DNA from: Pseudomonadota bacterium
GTDB taxonomy: Bacteria; Pseudomonadota; Gammaproteobacteria; Burkholderiales; Burkholderiaceae_C
Length of the DNA stretch: 64,000 nucleotides
Direction: 5' to 3'
Assembly (NCBI GenBank): GCA_021848345.1
Contig: JAJZUV010000004.1
Location: forward strand, 1 to 64,000
Part shown: piece by piece, positions 36,864 through 44,800 of the stretch
Layout of the letters: the number at the start of each line of letters is the position of its first letter
How positions within the stretch are numbered: the stretch's first letter is position 1
Position numbers and translations under genes: made by a program
The notes under the pieces: generated by a model
Seen by the model: the letters and a program-made list of their open reading frames with translations, nothing else
The model's database searches: none
What the model was told of the DNA's origin: nothing

Positions 36864-37859
36864 TCAGCCCGCGCCCGCGCCGCGATAGGCCTGCAACGCG
36901 GCCTCGAGGTGCCGCATCACCGCCTCTCGCAGGTCCGCGGGCTGCAGCACCTCCACCTCGGGCGCCAGGCGCGCGAGCTGCTCGGCCGCGTACTCCCCGC
37001 GCTCCAGCGGCAGTTCGAGCTCGACGCTGTGGCCCGGCGCCGGCGGCGCCACGCAGGCGACGGCCCGCGCCACCGGTCGCCCGAGCGCGCGCAGGCGCTG
37101 CAGTCCCGTCGCGGTGGCGCGCACCCGCCCGACCCGGGCGAACAGTTCGAGCTCCAGGCGCCGCAAGGCATCGTCCCAGTAGCGCGCGAGGTCGAAGCCC
37201 GGGGGGCGCTCGAAGCCCTGTTCCAGCACCTCTGCGGCCACCACCGAGGCCGCGCGGTAGCTGCGCAACCCCGCCTCGTCGGGCGCATCGCCGCGTCGCG
37301 CGGCGGCCACGAAATACCAGCATCCGCCCTTGAGCACCAGGCCCAGCGGTGCCACCACGCGCCGGGAACTGCGCGTCCAGCTGCGATAGCGCAGGGCCAG
37401 CCAGCGCTGTTCCCACACCGCGGCCGCCACCGCCGTGAGCCACGGCGCCGGCTCCTGCTCCTCGTACCAGGCCTGGGGATCGACATGCAGGCGCGAACTC
37501 AGGCGCTGCGCCTGGCCGCGCAGCCCCTCGGGCATCGCGGCCAGCAGCTTGAGCCTTGCCGATGCGAACCGCTCGCCCAGCCCGAGTTGGGCGGCGGGCC
37601 CGGCCAGGCCGCCCAGCAACACCACCTCGGCCTCGGCCGCGCTCAGTCCCCCCAGGCTGGGCTTCCAGCCGCGCAACAGGCGCAGGCCCCCGTGGCGCCC
37701 CCGCTCGGCATAGATGGGGACTCCGGCGGCGCTGAGCTGGTCGACGTCGCGATACAGCGTGCGCAGCGAAACCTCCAGTTCCTGGGCCAGCGCCCGTGCC
37801 GGCATCGGGCCGCGGGCCTCCAGGAGCATCTGAATGGACAACAACCGGGCAGCGCGCAT
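36864..37859 (-). CDS. WYL-domain transcriptional regulator (YafY-like)
   Basis: A 331-residue regulator. The N-terminal DeoR-like helix-turn-helix (ALAQELEVSLRTLYRDVDQLSAAGVPI) is followed by a WYL domain (WLALRYRSWTRSSRRVVAPLGLVLKGGCWYFVAA) and a WCX-type C-terminal region. WYL proteins bind nucleic acid or small ligands. It is divergent from the amino-acid permease at 37949, whose control it may exert; the gap is 89 bases. Confidence 0.85.
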   Translation of the reverse strand: MRAARLLSIQMLLEARGPMPARALAQELEVSLRTLYRDVDQLSAAGVPIYAERGRHGGLRLLRGWKPSLGGLSAAEAEVVLLGGLAGPAAQLGLGERFASARLKLLAAMPEGLRGQAQRLSSRLHVDPQAWYEEQEPAPWLTAVAAAVWEQRWLALRYRSWTRSSRRVVAPLGLVLKGGCWYFVAAARRGDAPDEAGLRSYRAASVVAAEVLEQGFERPPGFDLARYWDDALRRLELELFARVGRVRATATGLQRLRALGRPVARAVACVAPPAPGHSVELELPLERGEYAAEQLARLAPEVEVLQPADLREAVMRHLEAALQAYRGAGAG

Positions 37860-37948
37860 GGTCGGCAGCGGGGGACCAAAATGTTGACGTGGTTTGTCAG
37901 GAATTGTCCTGCAGACTGTGCAGACTTTCCATCACGCAGCCGAGCAAC

Positions 37949-39325
37949 ATGCAGCCGTCCCACCAAGCTCCTGCCGCGCGATCCGCCGGCGATCGTCCCC
38001 GCCCCGCATCGCCGGAAGATCCCGTCCTGAATGCTCCCGGCCCGTCGCCCGGCGGGCATGCGCGCCACCTCACCCTCGCGCAGGGAACCGCGCTGTACGT
38101 GGCCGCCGTTCTCGGCACCGGGGTGATCGCGCTGCCCGCCCTGGCCGCCGCTGCGGCCGGGCCCGCGTCGCTGCTCGCCTGGGTCGCGCTGGTCGCGCTT
38201 TCCGTGCCCCTTGCCGGCACCTTCGCGGCGCTGGCGGCGCGCTACCCCGACTCCGGCGGCGTGGCCACCTACGTGCGCCGCGCCTTCGGCGCGCGAACCG
38301 CGGCGGTGGTCGGCTGGTGCTTCTTTTTCGCCATTCCGGCCGGCGCGCCGGCCTCCGCGCTGTTCGCCGGCGATTACGTCGCCGCCGCCTTCGGCGGCAC
38401 GCACACCGCGTGGATCACCGCCTACGTGTTGATCGCCGCGGTGGCGGGGCTCAATGCCTTCGGCGTATCGGTCTCGGGACGGGTGCAACTACGCCTGAGC
38501 GTATTTCTGGTGGGACTGCTGCTGCTGGCGGTGGCTGCCTCCGCGCCCCATGCCCGGCTGGCCAACCTGCACCCCTTCGCGCCCCACGGCTGGGCCGCGC
38601 TGGAACGGGCCGCCGCGCTGCTGGTCTGGAGTTTCGCCGGCTGGGAGGCCATCACCCATCTGGCCGGCGAGTTCCGCAATCCCCGCACCGACCTGCCCCG
38701 CGCGGCGGGCATGGCCGTGGTCGTCGTCGGCGTGCTGTACCTTGCGGTGGCCGGCGCCACCATTTGCGTGCTCGGCATGCGCGCGGCGACGAGCCCCGCG
38801 CCGCTGGCCGCGCTGCTGAGCATCGGCATCGGCGGGCCCTCGCCCATGTTCGCGGCCGTGGCCGCGGTGCTGCTGACCTTCGGCACCATGAACGCGTATT
38901 TCGCCGGCGCCGCCAAGCTCGGCGCCGCGCTGGGGCGCGACGGCGCGCTGCCGGCCTGGCTGGCCCGCGGCAGCCAGGCCGGCGACGTGCCCAGGCGCTC
39001 CCTGAGCGTGCTCGCCAGCCTGTCCCTGCTGATGCTGTCGATGTCCAGACTGGGCAACATCGATGCAACCGCGCTGGTGCTGCTGACCACCGGATGCTTC
39101 ACCCTGGTGTACCTGCTGGGCACGGCGGCCGCTCTGCGCCTGCTCGAGCCAGGAAGCCTGGCCTGGGTCGGCGCCTGCATCGCGCTGATCGCGGTGGCGG
39201 GCCTGCTGGCAGCCAGCGGCCGCTACATGTTGTGGCCCCTGCTCATCGGCTGCGGCGCGCTGACCTATCAGCGCCTGCGCCAGGCCGGCGCCGCGGCTAC
39301 GCGACCGGCCCCGCGGGACGCCTGA
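37949..39325 (+). CDS. APC-family amino-acid permease
   Basis: A 458-residue, about 12-segment inner-membrane transporter of the amino acid-polyamine-organocation superfamily. The first helix has the substrate-binding glycine motif (GTGVIALPA), and WSFAGWEAITHLAGEFRNPRTDLPRA is the conserved APC region. It resembles the YjeH type of amino-acid exporters in length and in this motif. A disordered 40-residue N-terminus precedes the first segment. ATG 37949 is the nearest start. Confidence 0.85.
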   Translation: MQPSHQAPAARSAGDRPRPASPEDPVLNAPGPSPGGHARHLTLAQGTALYVAAVLGTGVIALPALAAAAAGPASLLAWVALVALSVPLAGTFAALAARYPDSGGVATYVRRAFGARTAAVVGWCFFFAIPAGAPASALFAGDYVAAAFGGTHTAWITAYVLIAAVAGLNAFGVSVSGRVQLRLSVFLVGLLLLAVAASAPHARLANLHPFAPHGWAALERAAALLVWSFAGWEAITHLAGEFRNPRTDLPRAAGMAVVVVGVLYLAVAGATICVLGMRAATSPAPLAALLSIGIGGPSPMFAAVAAVLLTFGTMNAYFAGAAKLGAALGRDGALPAWLARGSQAGDVPRRSLSVLASLSLLMLSMSRLGNIDATALVLLTTGCFTLVYLLGTAAALRLLEPGSLAWVGACIALIAVAGLLAASGRYMLWPLLIGCGALTYQRLRQAGAAATRPAPRDA

Positions 39326-39451
39326 GCGCAGTGCCGGGCACGACCGGCTCCGAGCGGCAAGAATAGAGGCCGGACGGAGCGTGCCGGCGCGGCAGCGCAG
39401 GGCGTGCGGCGGCTCCGGCACCCTCAGGACAACCGTGAAGGAGCATCATCG

Positions 39452-40195
39452 ATGGGCAACAACATCCGCGGCAAGGTCGTGGTGATCACCGGCGCCAGCA
39501 GCGGGCTGGGCGAAGCCGCGGCGCGCCACCTTGCCGCCCAGGGCGCGCGGGTGGTGCTGGGCGCGCGCCGCGAGGAGCGCATCCGCGCGCTGAGCGAGCA
39601 ACTGCGGCGCGAGGGCCAGGAGGCGGAATTCCTCGCCACCGACGTCACCCGGCGCGCCGACGTCGCCGCGCTGGTCGACACAGCGATCCGCAAGTTCGGA
39701 CGCATCGACGTGATGCTGAGCAACGCCGGCCTGATGCCCAACTCCCGCTTCGAGCGCCTGAAGGTCGAGGACTGGGAACGCATGATCGACGTCAACCTCA
39801 AGGGCGTGCTGTACGGCATCGCGGCGGCACTGCCGCCGATGCAGCGGCAGAACTCCGGACACTTCATCCACGTGTCCTCGGTCGCCGGACACAAGGTGCG
39901 CGCCGGCGGCGCCGTCTACGCGGCCACCAAGCACGCGGTGCGTGCCCTCAGCGAGGGACTGCGCCAGGAGGTCAAGGGCTACAACATCCGCACCACCATC
40001 ATCTCCCCCGGCGCGGTGGCGACCGAACTGACCGACAGCATCACCGAGCCCGAGATGCGGGCCACGGCCGAGAAGGTCTACGAAACGGCCATCTCCCCCG
40101 ACGCCTTCGCGCGCACCGTGGCCTTCGCCATCTCCCAGCCCGACGACATGGACATCAACGAAATCCTGTTCCGCCCGACCAGCCAGGAATACTGA
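39452..40195 (+). CDS. Short-chain dehydrogenase/reductase
   Basis: A 247-residue classical SDR. Cofactor site GASSGLG, structural NAG in [10 protein letters not shown], catalytic Ser in VSSVAG and YAATK (YxxxK). GARREERI after the second strand suggests NADP(H). The sequence ([36 protein letters not shown], ending [14 protein letters not shown]) is the YdfG/serine-dehydrogenase-like type. A strong GAAGGAG (39437-39443) lies upstream. Stand-alone gene; substrate unknown. Confidence 0.88.
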   Translation: MGNNIRGKVVVITGASSGLGEAAARHLAAQGARVVLGARREERIRALSEQLRREGQEAEFLATDVTRRADVAALVDTAIRKFGRIDVMLSNAGLMPNSRFERLKVEDWERMIDVNLKGVLYGIAAALPPMQRQNSGHFIHVSSVAGHKVRAGGAVYAATKHAVRALSEGLRQEVKGYNIRTTIISPGAVATELTDSITEPEMRATAEKVYETAISPDAFARTVAFAISQPDDMDINEILFRPTSQEY

Positions 40196-40288
40196 AGCCG
40201 CGACACAACCGCGGGGCCGCGGCGGCGTCCGATTTCATTGAGATCATTGATTACAATGCAATCGGATTCGACGACGCAGGAGTGCGCA

Positions 40289-40546
40289 ATGGCCAGCATC
40301 ACGATTCGCAATCTCGACGATGACATCAAGCGCAGGTTGAGGGTTCGCGCTGCCATGCACGGGCGCTCCATGGAAGAGGAGGCGCGGGACATCCTGCGCC
40401 GGGTCATGACCGAAAGCACGCCACCTCGCAACCTCGCCGCGGCGATTCGGTCGCGCCTGACTCCGGCGGCCCGTGCGGACGTCCCGCTGCCCGCGCGCGA
40501 GCCGATGCGCCAGCCGCCGACCTTCCACCGGGACAGCGAGGCATGA
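40289..40546 (+). CDS. FitA/VapB-type antitoxin (ribbon-helix-helix)
   Basis: An 85-residue antitoxin. The N-terminal ribbon-helix-helix reads MASITIRNLDDDIKRRLRVRAAMHGRSMEEEARDILR, typical of FitA-like VapB proteins. The Pro/Arg-rich C-terminus would wrap the toxin. CAGGAG precedes the ATG at 40289. Its stop overlaps the toxin start (ATGA). A short palindrome-like AT-rich stretch (ATTGAGATCATTGATTACAAT, about 40238-40258) just upstream is a plausible autoregulatory operator. Confidence 0.88.
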   Translation: MASITIRNLDDDIKRRLRVRAAMHGRSMEEEARDILRRVMTESTPPRNLAAAIRSRLTPAARADVPLPAREPMRQPPTFHRDSEA

Positions 40547-40971
40547 TCATCCTCGATACCAATGTCCTGTCCGAACTGCTGCGTCCATCGCCCGCCAGGC
40601 AAGTGGAGGCCTGGCTGTCGACACAGGACGGAGCGCAGGTCTACTTCACGACCATCGGTGAAGCCGAACTGCGGCACGGCGTGGCGATCATGCCGGCCGG
40701 CAAACGCCGGGCCGAGCTTGCGAAAGCGATCGAGGGCATGCTCAGCGACGACTTTCGAGACCGTATCCTGTCCTTCGACCGCGCCGCTGCTCGCGCCTAC
40801 GCCGCGATTGCCGCCGAGCGTCGCGCCGCGGGCCGGCCCATCAGTCAGTTCGATTGCCAGATCTGCGCGATCGCGCGCGCCAACGACGCCGTGATCGCGA
40901 CCAGGAATACTGCCGACTTCGAGGGCTGTGGGGTCGTGCTGTTCGACCCGTGGGGCGCCCCCACGGCCTGA
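40543..40971 (+). CDS. PIN-domain toxin (FitB/VapC-like)
   Basis: A 142-residue PIN-domain ribonuclease. The acidic active site is present: Asp in MIILDTNVLSELL, Glu in GEAELRHG and Asp in QFDCQICAIA, with a further Asp in NTADFEGCGV. Together with the upstream antitoxin it forms a type II toxin-antitoxin pair that probably stabilises this accessory segment. Length is normal and the frame intact. Confidence 0.9.
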   Translation: MIILDTNVLSELLRPSPARQVEAWLSTQDGAQVYFTTIGEAELRHGVAIMPAGKRRAELAKAIEGMLSDDFRDRILSFDRAAARAYAAIAAERRAAGRPISQFDCQICAIARANDAVIATRNTADFEGCGVVLFDPWGAPTA

Positions 40972-40973
40972 CC

Positions 40974-41336
40974 ATGGTCGCCGTCATCGTCGGCGTGGAT
41001 GTCCTGTTCCTCGGACACCGGTTCCGGGCGCGACCGTGGGTCAACATGAGCGTCGTGGCGGTGTTCGCCGTGGCCTACCTTCGCGTGGTGAAAAAAGGCA
41101 CTGAACCAGGATCGCAAACCCGCAAGCCAAAAGCAATGTATAAACTGTCCAAGCTTTTGGTCAAGCGGGACTGGCCTGCAGCGGCCTTCGTCGGCTTTCG
41201 GTCAGTCCCTTACCTTCAGACGTCATGGACTCCGGGCCACAAGTCACATTCACCACGGATTTCTTCCGGCCCATCGCGGGTGAGGAGGAAGAAACCAATC
41301 CTGGTCGCTACGGCAAAGCACTGGCGCATTGGCTAG
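40974..41336 (+). CDS. Doubtful small ORF with hydrophobic N-terminus
   Basis: Starts three bases after the toxin stop. The first 42 residues (MVAVIVGVDVLFLGHRFR, then VNMSVVAVFAVAYLRVV) form two hydrophobic stretches resembling a small conserved membrane protein that would normally stop about here. The next 78 residues look random and overlap the start of the gene at 41225 in another frame. I read it as a small gene or gene end that has lost its stop, or as the remnant of a gene interrupted by rearrangement. Weak call. Confidence 0.3.
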   Translation: MVAVIVGVDVLFLGHRFRARPWVNMSVVAVFAVAYLRVVKKGTEPGSQTRKPKAMYKLSKLLVKRDWPAAAFVGFRSVPYLQTSWTPGHKSHSPRISSGPSRVRRKKPILVATAKHWRIG

Positions 41337-41617
41337 CCGAGCAACTCGAAGAGCGAGGCGTGCCGGTTGAGGGTGTCATCCCAGGGGATTTTGGCTGGGT
41401 GGTCATGGTCTCGCGCAAACCGTTCTTGCTCTGGCTTGGTTGCGGCAATACCGGCGGGGGCACCACCGAGTGGTCCGTGTTTCCTGTCGCTGAAATATCA
41501 ACGCTTCAGCGCATATTCAAGCGCACGGACCCCGCGACTGAAATTGAGAAACTGGAGGCGCATCTTTCGGCGCTTGTGCCTTCAATTCCGGGAGTAACCA
41601 ATGTCGTTTGGGAATAA
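41225..41617 (+). CDS. Hypothetical protein in accessory region
   Basis: A 130-residue acidic protein starting MDSGPQVTFTTDFFRPIAGEEEE. It has balanced composition, with LLWLGCGNTGGGTTEWSVFPVAE and a C-terminal helix EIEKLEAHLSALVPSIPGV. It looks like a real globular protein; no family is recognised. GC content is lower than in neighbouring core genes, supporting recent acquisition with the toxin-antitoxin pair. No function is proposed. Confidence 0.6.
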   Translation: MDSGPQVTFTTDFFRPIAGEEEETNPGRYGKALAHWLAEQLEERGVPVEGVIPGDFGWVVMVSRKPFLLWLGCGNTGGGTTEWSVFPVAEISTLQRIFKRTDPATEIEKLEAHLSALVPSIPGVTNVVWE

Positions 41618-41913
41618 ATGTCAACCCACACGGCGCTCAACAGGGAAGCCCTACGGCAAGATTCGCTTGCCACCTGGCGCCCGCCCTTCATCGCGCACCT
41701 CCCGAAGAGCAGGTGCGCGTGAAGGAGCCCGGCGGGCCGGACGCGATGGGCTGCTTGCCGGGGTCCACGCACGCCATGCGCGGCCTGGGCCCGACGGTGC
41801 GCGACGACGGTGCCACTGACAAAGTCACTGACAACCGCCGCGTTCGGGCTCGAAAGCGCAGAAAGGGGTCTAACAGACTACGCTGTAAGGCCTTGCTTTT
41901 CCTATGTATTTTT
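41618..41913. other. Gene-free accessory stretch
   Basis: About 300 bases without a supportable gene. Short open frames here have no family-like sequence and no good ribosome-binding sites. The stretch ends at the truncated tRNA 3' end at 41914-41937, so it may be what is left of an inserted element. Confidence 0.4.
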
Positions 41914-41937
41914 GGGCTCCCGGAGCAGGGCTCGAAC
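41914..41937 (-). other. Truncated tRNA 3' end (tRNA-Asn-like), probable attachment-site scar
   Basis: On the minus strand the sequence reads G TTCGAGC CCTGC TCCGGGA G CCC: T-loop, 3' half of the T-stem, seven-base 3' acceptor strand, discriminator G and CC. The bases before it (GTCCT) cannot form the matching T-stem and no tRNA body follows, so this is a fragment. The sequence is like the end of proteobacterial tRNA-Asn. tRNA 3' ends of this length are the usual attachment sites of integrative elements. It lies six bases from the stop of the PfpI-family gene. Confidence 0.55.
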
Positions 41938-41942
41938 AGGAC

Positions 41943-42638
41943 CTAGGCGCGCCCGCTCAACCGCTGCGCGGCGGCGGTGATCGCCGCTTCGCGCGTGCCG
42001 CGAAGCCCCTCCATGCGCGCCATGACGGCGGCCAGCACCTCGGCCGGTGCCTGCTCCGGGCGACCGCTGTCGAAGGGAGGCTGGGGCGCGTACTCGATGG
42101 CCAGTTGCACCTGCTGCGCGTACGGCTCCCCGGCCACCTCGGCCATGATGCTCAAGGCCAGGTCGATGCCGGCGGTGACACCGCCGCCGCTGAACACATT
42201 GCCGTCGCGCACGACGCGCGCCTCGTCGGGAATGGCGCCGAAGGCGCGCAGCCCGTCGCGCCAGGCCCAGTGGCAGGCCGCGCGCCGCCCCTGCAGCAGA
42301 CCGGCGGCGCCCAGCAGCAGGGAGCCGGTGCACACGGAACTCACGTAGCGCGCGCCGGCGGCCAGGCGCCGCAATTCGCCGAGAAAGGCCTGATCGGCCA
42401 TGGCGTCCACGCAGCCGTATCCGCCCGGCACGCACAACAGAGCGCACGCGTCGACGTCGGCCAGGCGCACCAGGCCGTCGAAACGCATTCCCGGCTCGGT
42501 GGCGATGGGCTGCCCCGTGGTCGAGGCGAGCACGCAGCGCGCCCCCGGCAGACGGGAAAGGACCTCGTAGGGACCGGTGAAATCCAGTTGGGTCACGCCG
42601 GGATAGAGGGCGAACACGATGGGGAAGGTCTGGCTCAT
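41943..42638 (-). CDS. DJ-1/PfpI-family protein, isonitrile hydratase-like
   Basis: A 231-residue class I glutamine-amidotransferase-like protein. The nucleophile-elbow Cys lies in SSVCTGSLLLGAAGLL; the N-terminal PIVFALYPGVTQLDFTGPYEVLSRLP and the HWAWRDGLRAFGA region are typical of the InhA (isonitrile hydratase) group. It lacks the AraC DNA-binding half of the divergent neighbour, which belongs to the same superfamily. Enzyme activity is likely but the substrate is uncertain. Confidence 0.82.
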   Translation of the reverse strand: MSQTFPIVFALYPGVTQLDFTGPYEVLSRLPGARCVLASTTGQPIATEPGMRFDGLVRLADVDACALLCVPGGYGCVDAMADQAFLGELRRLAAGARYVSSVCTGSLLLGAAGLLQGRRAACHWAWRDGLRAFGAIPDEARVVRDGNVFSGGGVTAGIDLALSIMAEVAGEPYAQQVQLAIEYAPQPPFDSGRPEQAPAEVLAAVMARMEGLRGTREAAITAAAQRLSGRA

Positions 42639-42724
42639 GACGGGCTCCTGCTAGGGGATGCGACGCCTGCATGTTCGCCGCATAATGGCCCGACGCAAAG
42701 GACGAAGAACCCACCTTTTCTGCC

Positions 42725-43663
42725 ATGCGCAACATCGCCGTCCTGCTGTTTCCGGATTTTCAGATCCTCGACGCCACCGGTCCGATCGCCGCGTTCGAGA
42801 TCGCCGAGCGTTACGTGCCGGGCAGCTATGCCCTGCATCCCGTGGCGGTCGAACCCGGCCTGGTGCGCAGTTCCTCGGGCGCGTGCCTGCAGGCACGCGC
42901 CGCGCGCGGCCTGCGCGGCGTGCACACGCTTCTGGTGGCGGGCGGCGACGGCGTGGAGCGGGCAGCCGCAAGCGAAGCCACGCTGCGCCTGGTGCGAAAC
43001 GTCGCCGCGCGCGCGCAGCGCGTGGCCAGCGTGTGCTCCGGCGCCTACCTGCTGGCCCATGGCGGCCTGCTCGACGGGCTGCGCGCGACCACCCACTGGA
43101 GCCGCAGCCGCGATTTCGTGCGGCGTTTCCCGCGGGTGCGCCTCGACGCCGACCGCATTTTCATCCGCGAGGGCCGCGTCTGGACCTCGGCCGGAATCAG
43201 CGCCGGCATCGACCTGGCGCTGGCGATGATCGCCGAGGACCTGGGCGATCGGATCGCCCACCGCACCGCGCAGCAACTGGTGTTCTATTACCGGCGCCCG
43301 GGCGGGCAGTCGCAGTTCTCCGCGCTGCTGGACATGGCCGTGCCCGGCGGACGCTTCGCCGATCTGCTCGAGCACATGCGCGCCCATCTGCGCGAGCGCC
43401 TGAGCGTGGAGGACCTCGCCGAACGCGCCCACCTCAGCCCCAGGCAGTTCTCCCGGCTGTTCCACGCCGAGGTCGGGCTGCCTCCGGCACGCGCCGTCGA
43501 ATCCCTGCGCGTGGAGGCCGCCAAGGCGGCGCTGGAAAGCGGCGCGGACTCGATCCAGCGCGTCGCCGCGCAATGCGGCTTCGGCAACCCCGAGCGCATG
43601 CGCCGCAGCTTCCAGCGCGTCACCGGCGCACCGCCGTCGACGGCCAGACGCCGCGGCGCTTAG
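42725..43663 (+). CDS. GlxA-family AraC-type regulator with DJ-1/PfpI domain
   Basis: A 312-residue regulator: N-terminal DJ-1/PfpI-like domain (IAVLLFPDFQILDATGPIAAFE, ASVCSGAYLLAHGGLL) for ligand sensing and C-terminal AraC helix-turn-helix pair (SVEDLAERAHLSPRQFSRLFHAEVG, IQRVAAQCGFGNPERMRRSFQRV). Divergent from the isonitrile-hydratase-like gene 86 bases away, which is its most likely target. Its TAG stop abuts the inverted repeat at 43663-43734. Confidence 0.87.
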   Translation: MRNIAVLLFPDFQILDATGPIAAFEIAERYVPGSYALHPVAVEPGLVRSSSGACLQARAARGLRGVHTLLVAGGDGVERAAASEATLRLVRNVAARAQRVASVCSGAYLLAHGGLLDGLRATTHWSRSRDFVRRFPRVRLDADRIFIREGRVWTSAGISAGIDLALAMIAEDLGDRIAHRTAQQLVFYYRRPGGQSQFSALLDMAVPGGRFADLLEHMRAHLRERLSVEDLAERAHLSPRQFSRLFHAEVGLPPARAVESLRVEAAKAALESGADSIQRVAAQCGFGNPERMRRSFQRVTGAPPSTARRRGA

Positions 43664-43734
43664 CAGCCTGTTGAACTACCGGAGGGGGTCGCGCGCAGGC
43701 GCCGCGGGCGATCTGCGCTAGTTCAACAGCCTGC
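43663..43734. repeat. Long-armed inverted repeat at island boundary
   Basis: GCAGCCTGTTGAACTA (43663-43678) and TAGTTCAACAGCCTGC (43719-43734) are inverted copies matching at 15 of 16 positions, separated by a 40-base GC-rich loop. It starts at the stop codon of the GlxA-type gene and marks the point where base composition falls. It may be a terminator or the remains of a small mobile element; no transposase is present. Confidence 0.6.
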
Positions 43735-43864
43735 CAGCGCTCCGGAAAAGGGGATTTATAACCCTATTTCCAGATATGTTTCGGTGCTTTTATTGCGCCA
43801 AGCCATCGCGGCACTTATTCTGCGTCAAAATGCCGCGACGGAAATTCTTCAGATCAAGCCAAAG
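43735..43864 (+). promoter_or_regulatory. AT-richer leader of the biosynthetic cassette
   Basis: This leader holds two smaller dyads: GGAAAAGGGG with CCCTATTTCC (about 43743-43770, imperfect), and TCGCGGCA (43806-43813) with TGCCGCGA (43831-43838), a perfect eight-base pair with a 17-base loop. They precede the kinase start at 43865 and could be operators or an attenuating leader hairpin. No -35/-10 boxes were assigned with confidence. Confidence 0.35.
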
Positions 43865-44752
43865 ATGCCATCCCCTCCCCCCGCACGCGTCTATACGGGA
43901 GTATGTCATGGAACACTCGGAGAGCTCTATCAGGGCCCTTGCCGTGATTCACTCGGAAATCCGAGCATTGCTGTAATCTCTCTTCCCATCACGCGCTATG
44001 CCTTCGCCCATTTCATGCAAACCCCGACACGAATCGCACTCGACAATCAAAACGATGTCAAGATCAAATCGGCGAAGGCTCGAAACTTGTACATCGAGCA
44101 TTATAAGTTCCACCCTCCCGCGGGACATTGGATATACACATCCGAATGATCGCCTGGAAAGGGCATGGCCAGCTCGACGGCCGATATCGTCGCAACCATC
44201 CGCTGCATGGACGCCATATTCAAGCGAAATACCGGGACCACACTGATCGCCGCGATCCTGCGGCAAATCGAGCGCTCTGACAGCGTCTTTCTCGACGAAC
44301 ACGCCCTTTATCTGAGCGATAAACAACAGATTGTCGATCGATTTTCCCGCCCGATTTCGCTCTGGGCCTGTTACATCGATGAAGGCACCGAGATCGCCAC
44401 CGAAGGCACAGCTGACAAGCTGCTGCAGTACTACGACAAGAACACTGCCGCCTACGCCGAAACGCTGAATGCGATGGTCACCGCATTTCATCGGGGCCAC
44501 GTCCAACAAATCTGCGCCTGCTCAACCCGCAGCGCGTGTCTGGCGCAGGAGGTGTTTCCTAAACAGCATTTCGACACATTGCTTCATTCCAGAAACAGCC
44601 TTCGGGCCGACGGCATTGTGGTAGCACACACAGGTAGCCTGATCGGCCTTCTTTTCACTCGCAAGCCTTCCGTTCCCCTCATGGGCGAGCTCTCGTCCTT
44701 GTTCATGAGTCTGGGACATCGATGCCGCTTCGTACGGACCGGCGTGCATTGA
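43865..44752 (+). pseudogene. GHMP kinase, PduX-like, split by an in-frame TGA
   Basis: Read through one TGA (44147-44149), the frame encodes about 295 residues, the length of PduX (L-threonine kinase, about 300). N-terminal part: VYTGVCHGTLGELYQGP, the GHMP substrate motif. After the TGA the same frame continues SPGKGMASSTADIVATI, the GHMP phosphate-binding loop, then IERSDSVFLDEHALY and IVVAHTGSLIGLLF, all matching PduX in order. There is no frameshift, only the stop. The reaction would be ATP-dependent O-phosphorylation of Thr, Ser or a similar hydroxy amino acid. Options are a nonsense mutation, readthrough, or separate translation from ATG 44165, which lies inside the loop and would probably be inactive. 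It begins a four-gene cassette. Confidence 0.75.
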
Positions 44753-44800
44753 AGTCCCGGCCAGCGCCCAACCTCCCTCAGCTTCGAACCGGGTCAGCTC

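Noticed and set aside
41914..41937. Complete tRNA gene
   Set aside because: The T-stem cannot form and no anticodon or D-arm sequence is found beside it; only the 3' end is present.
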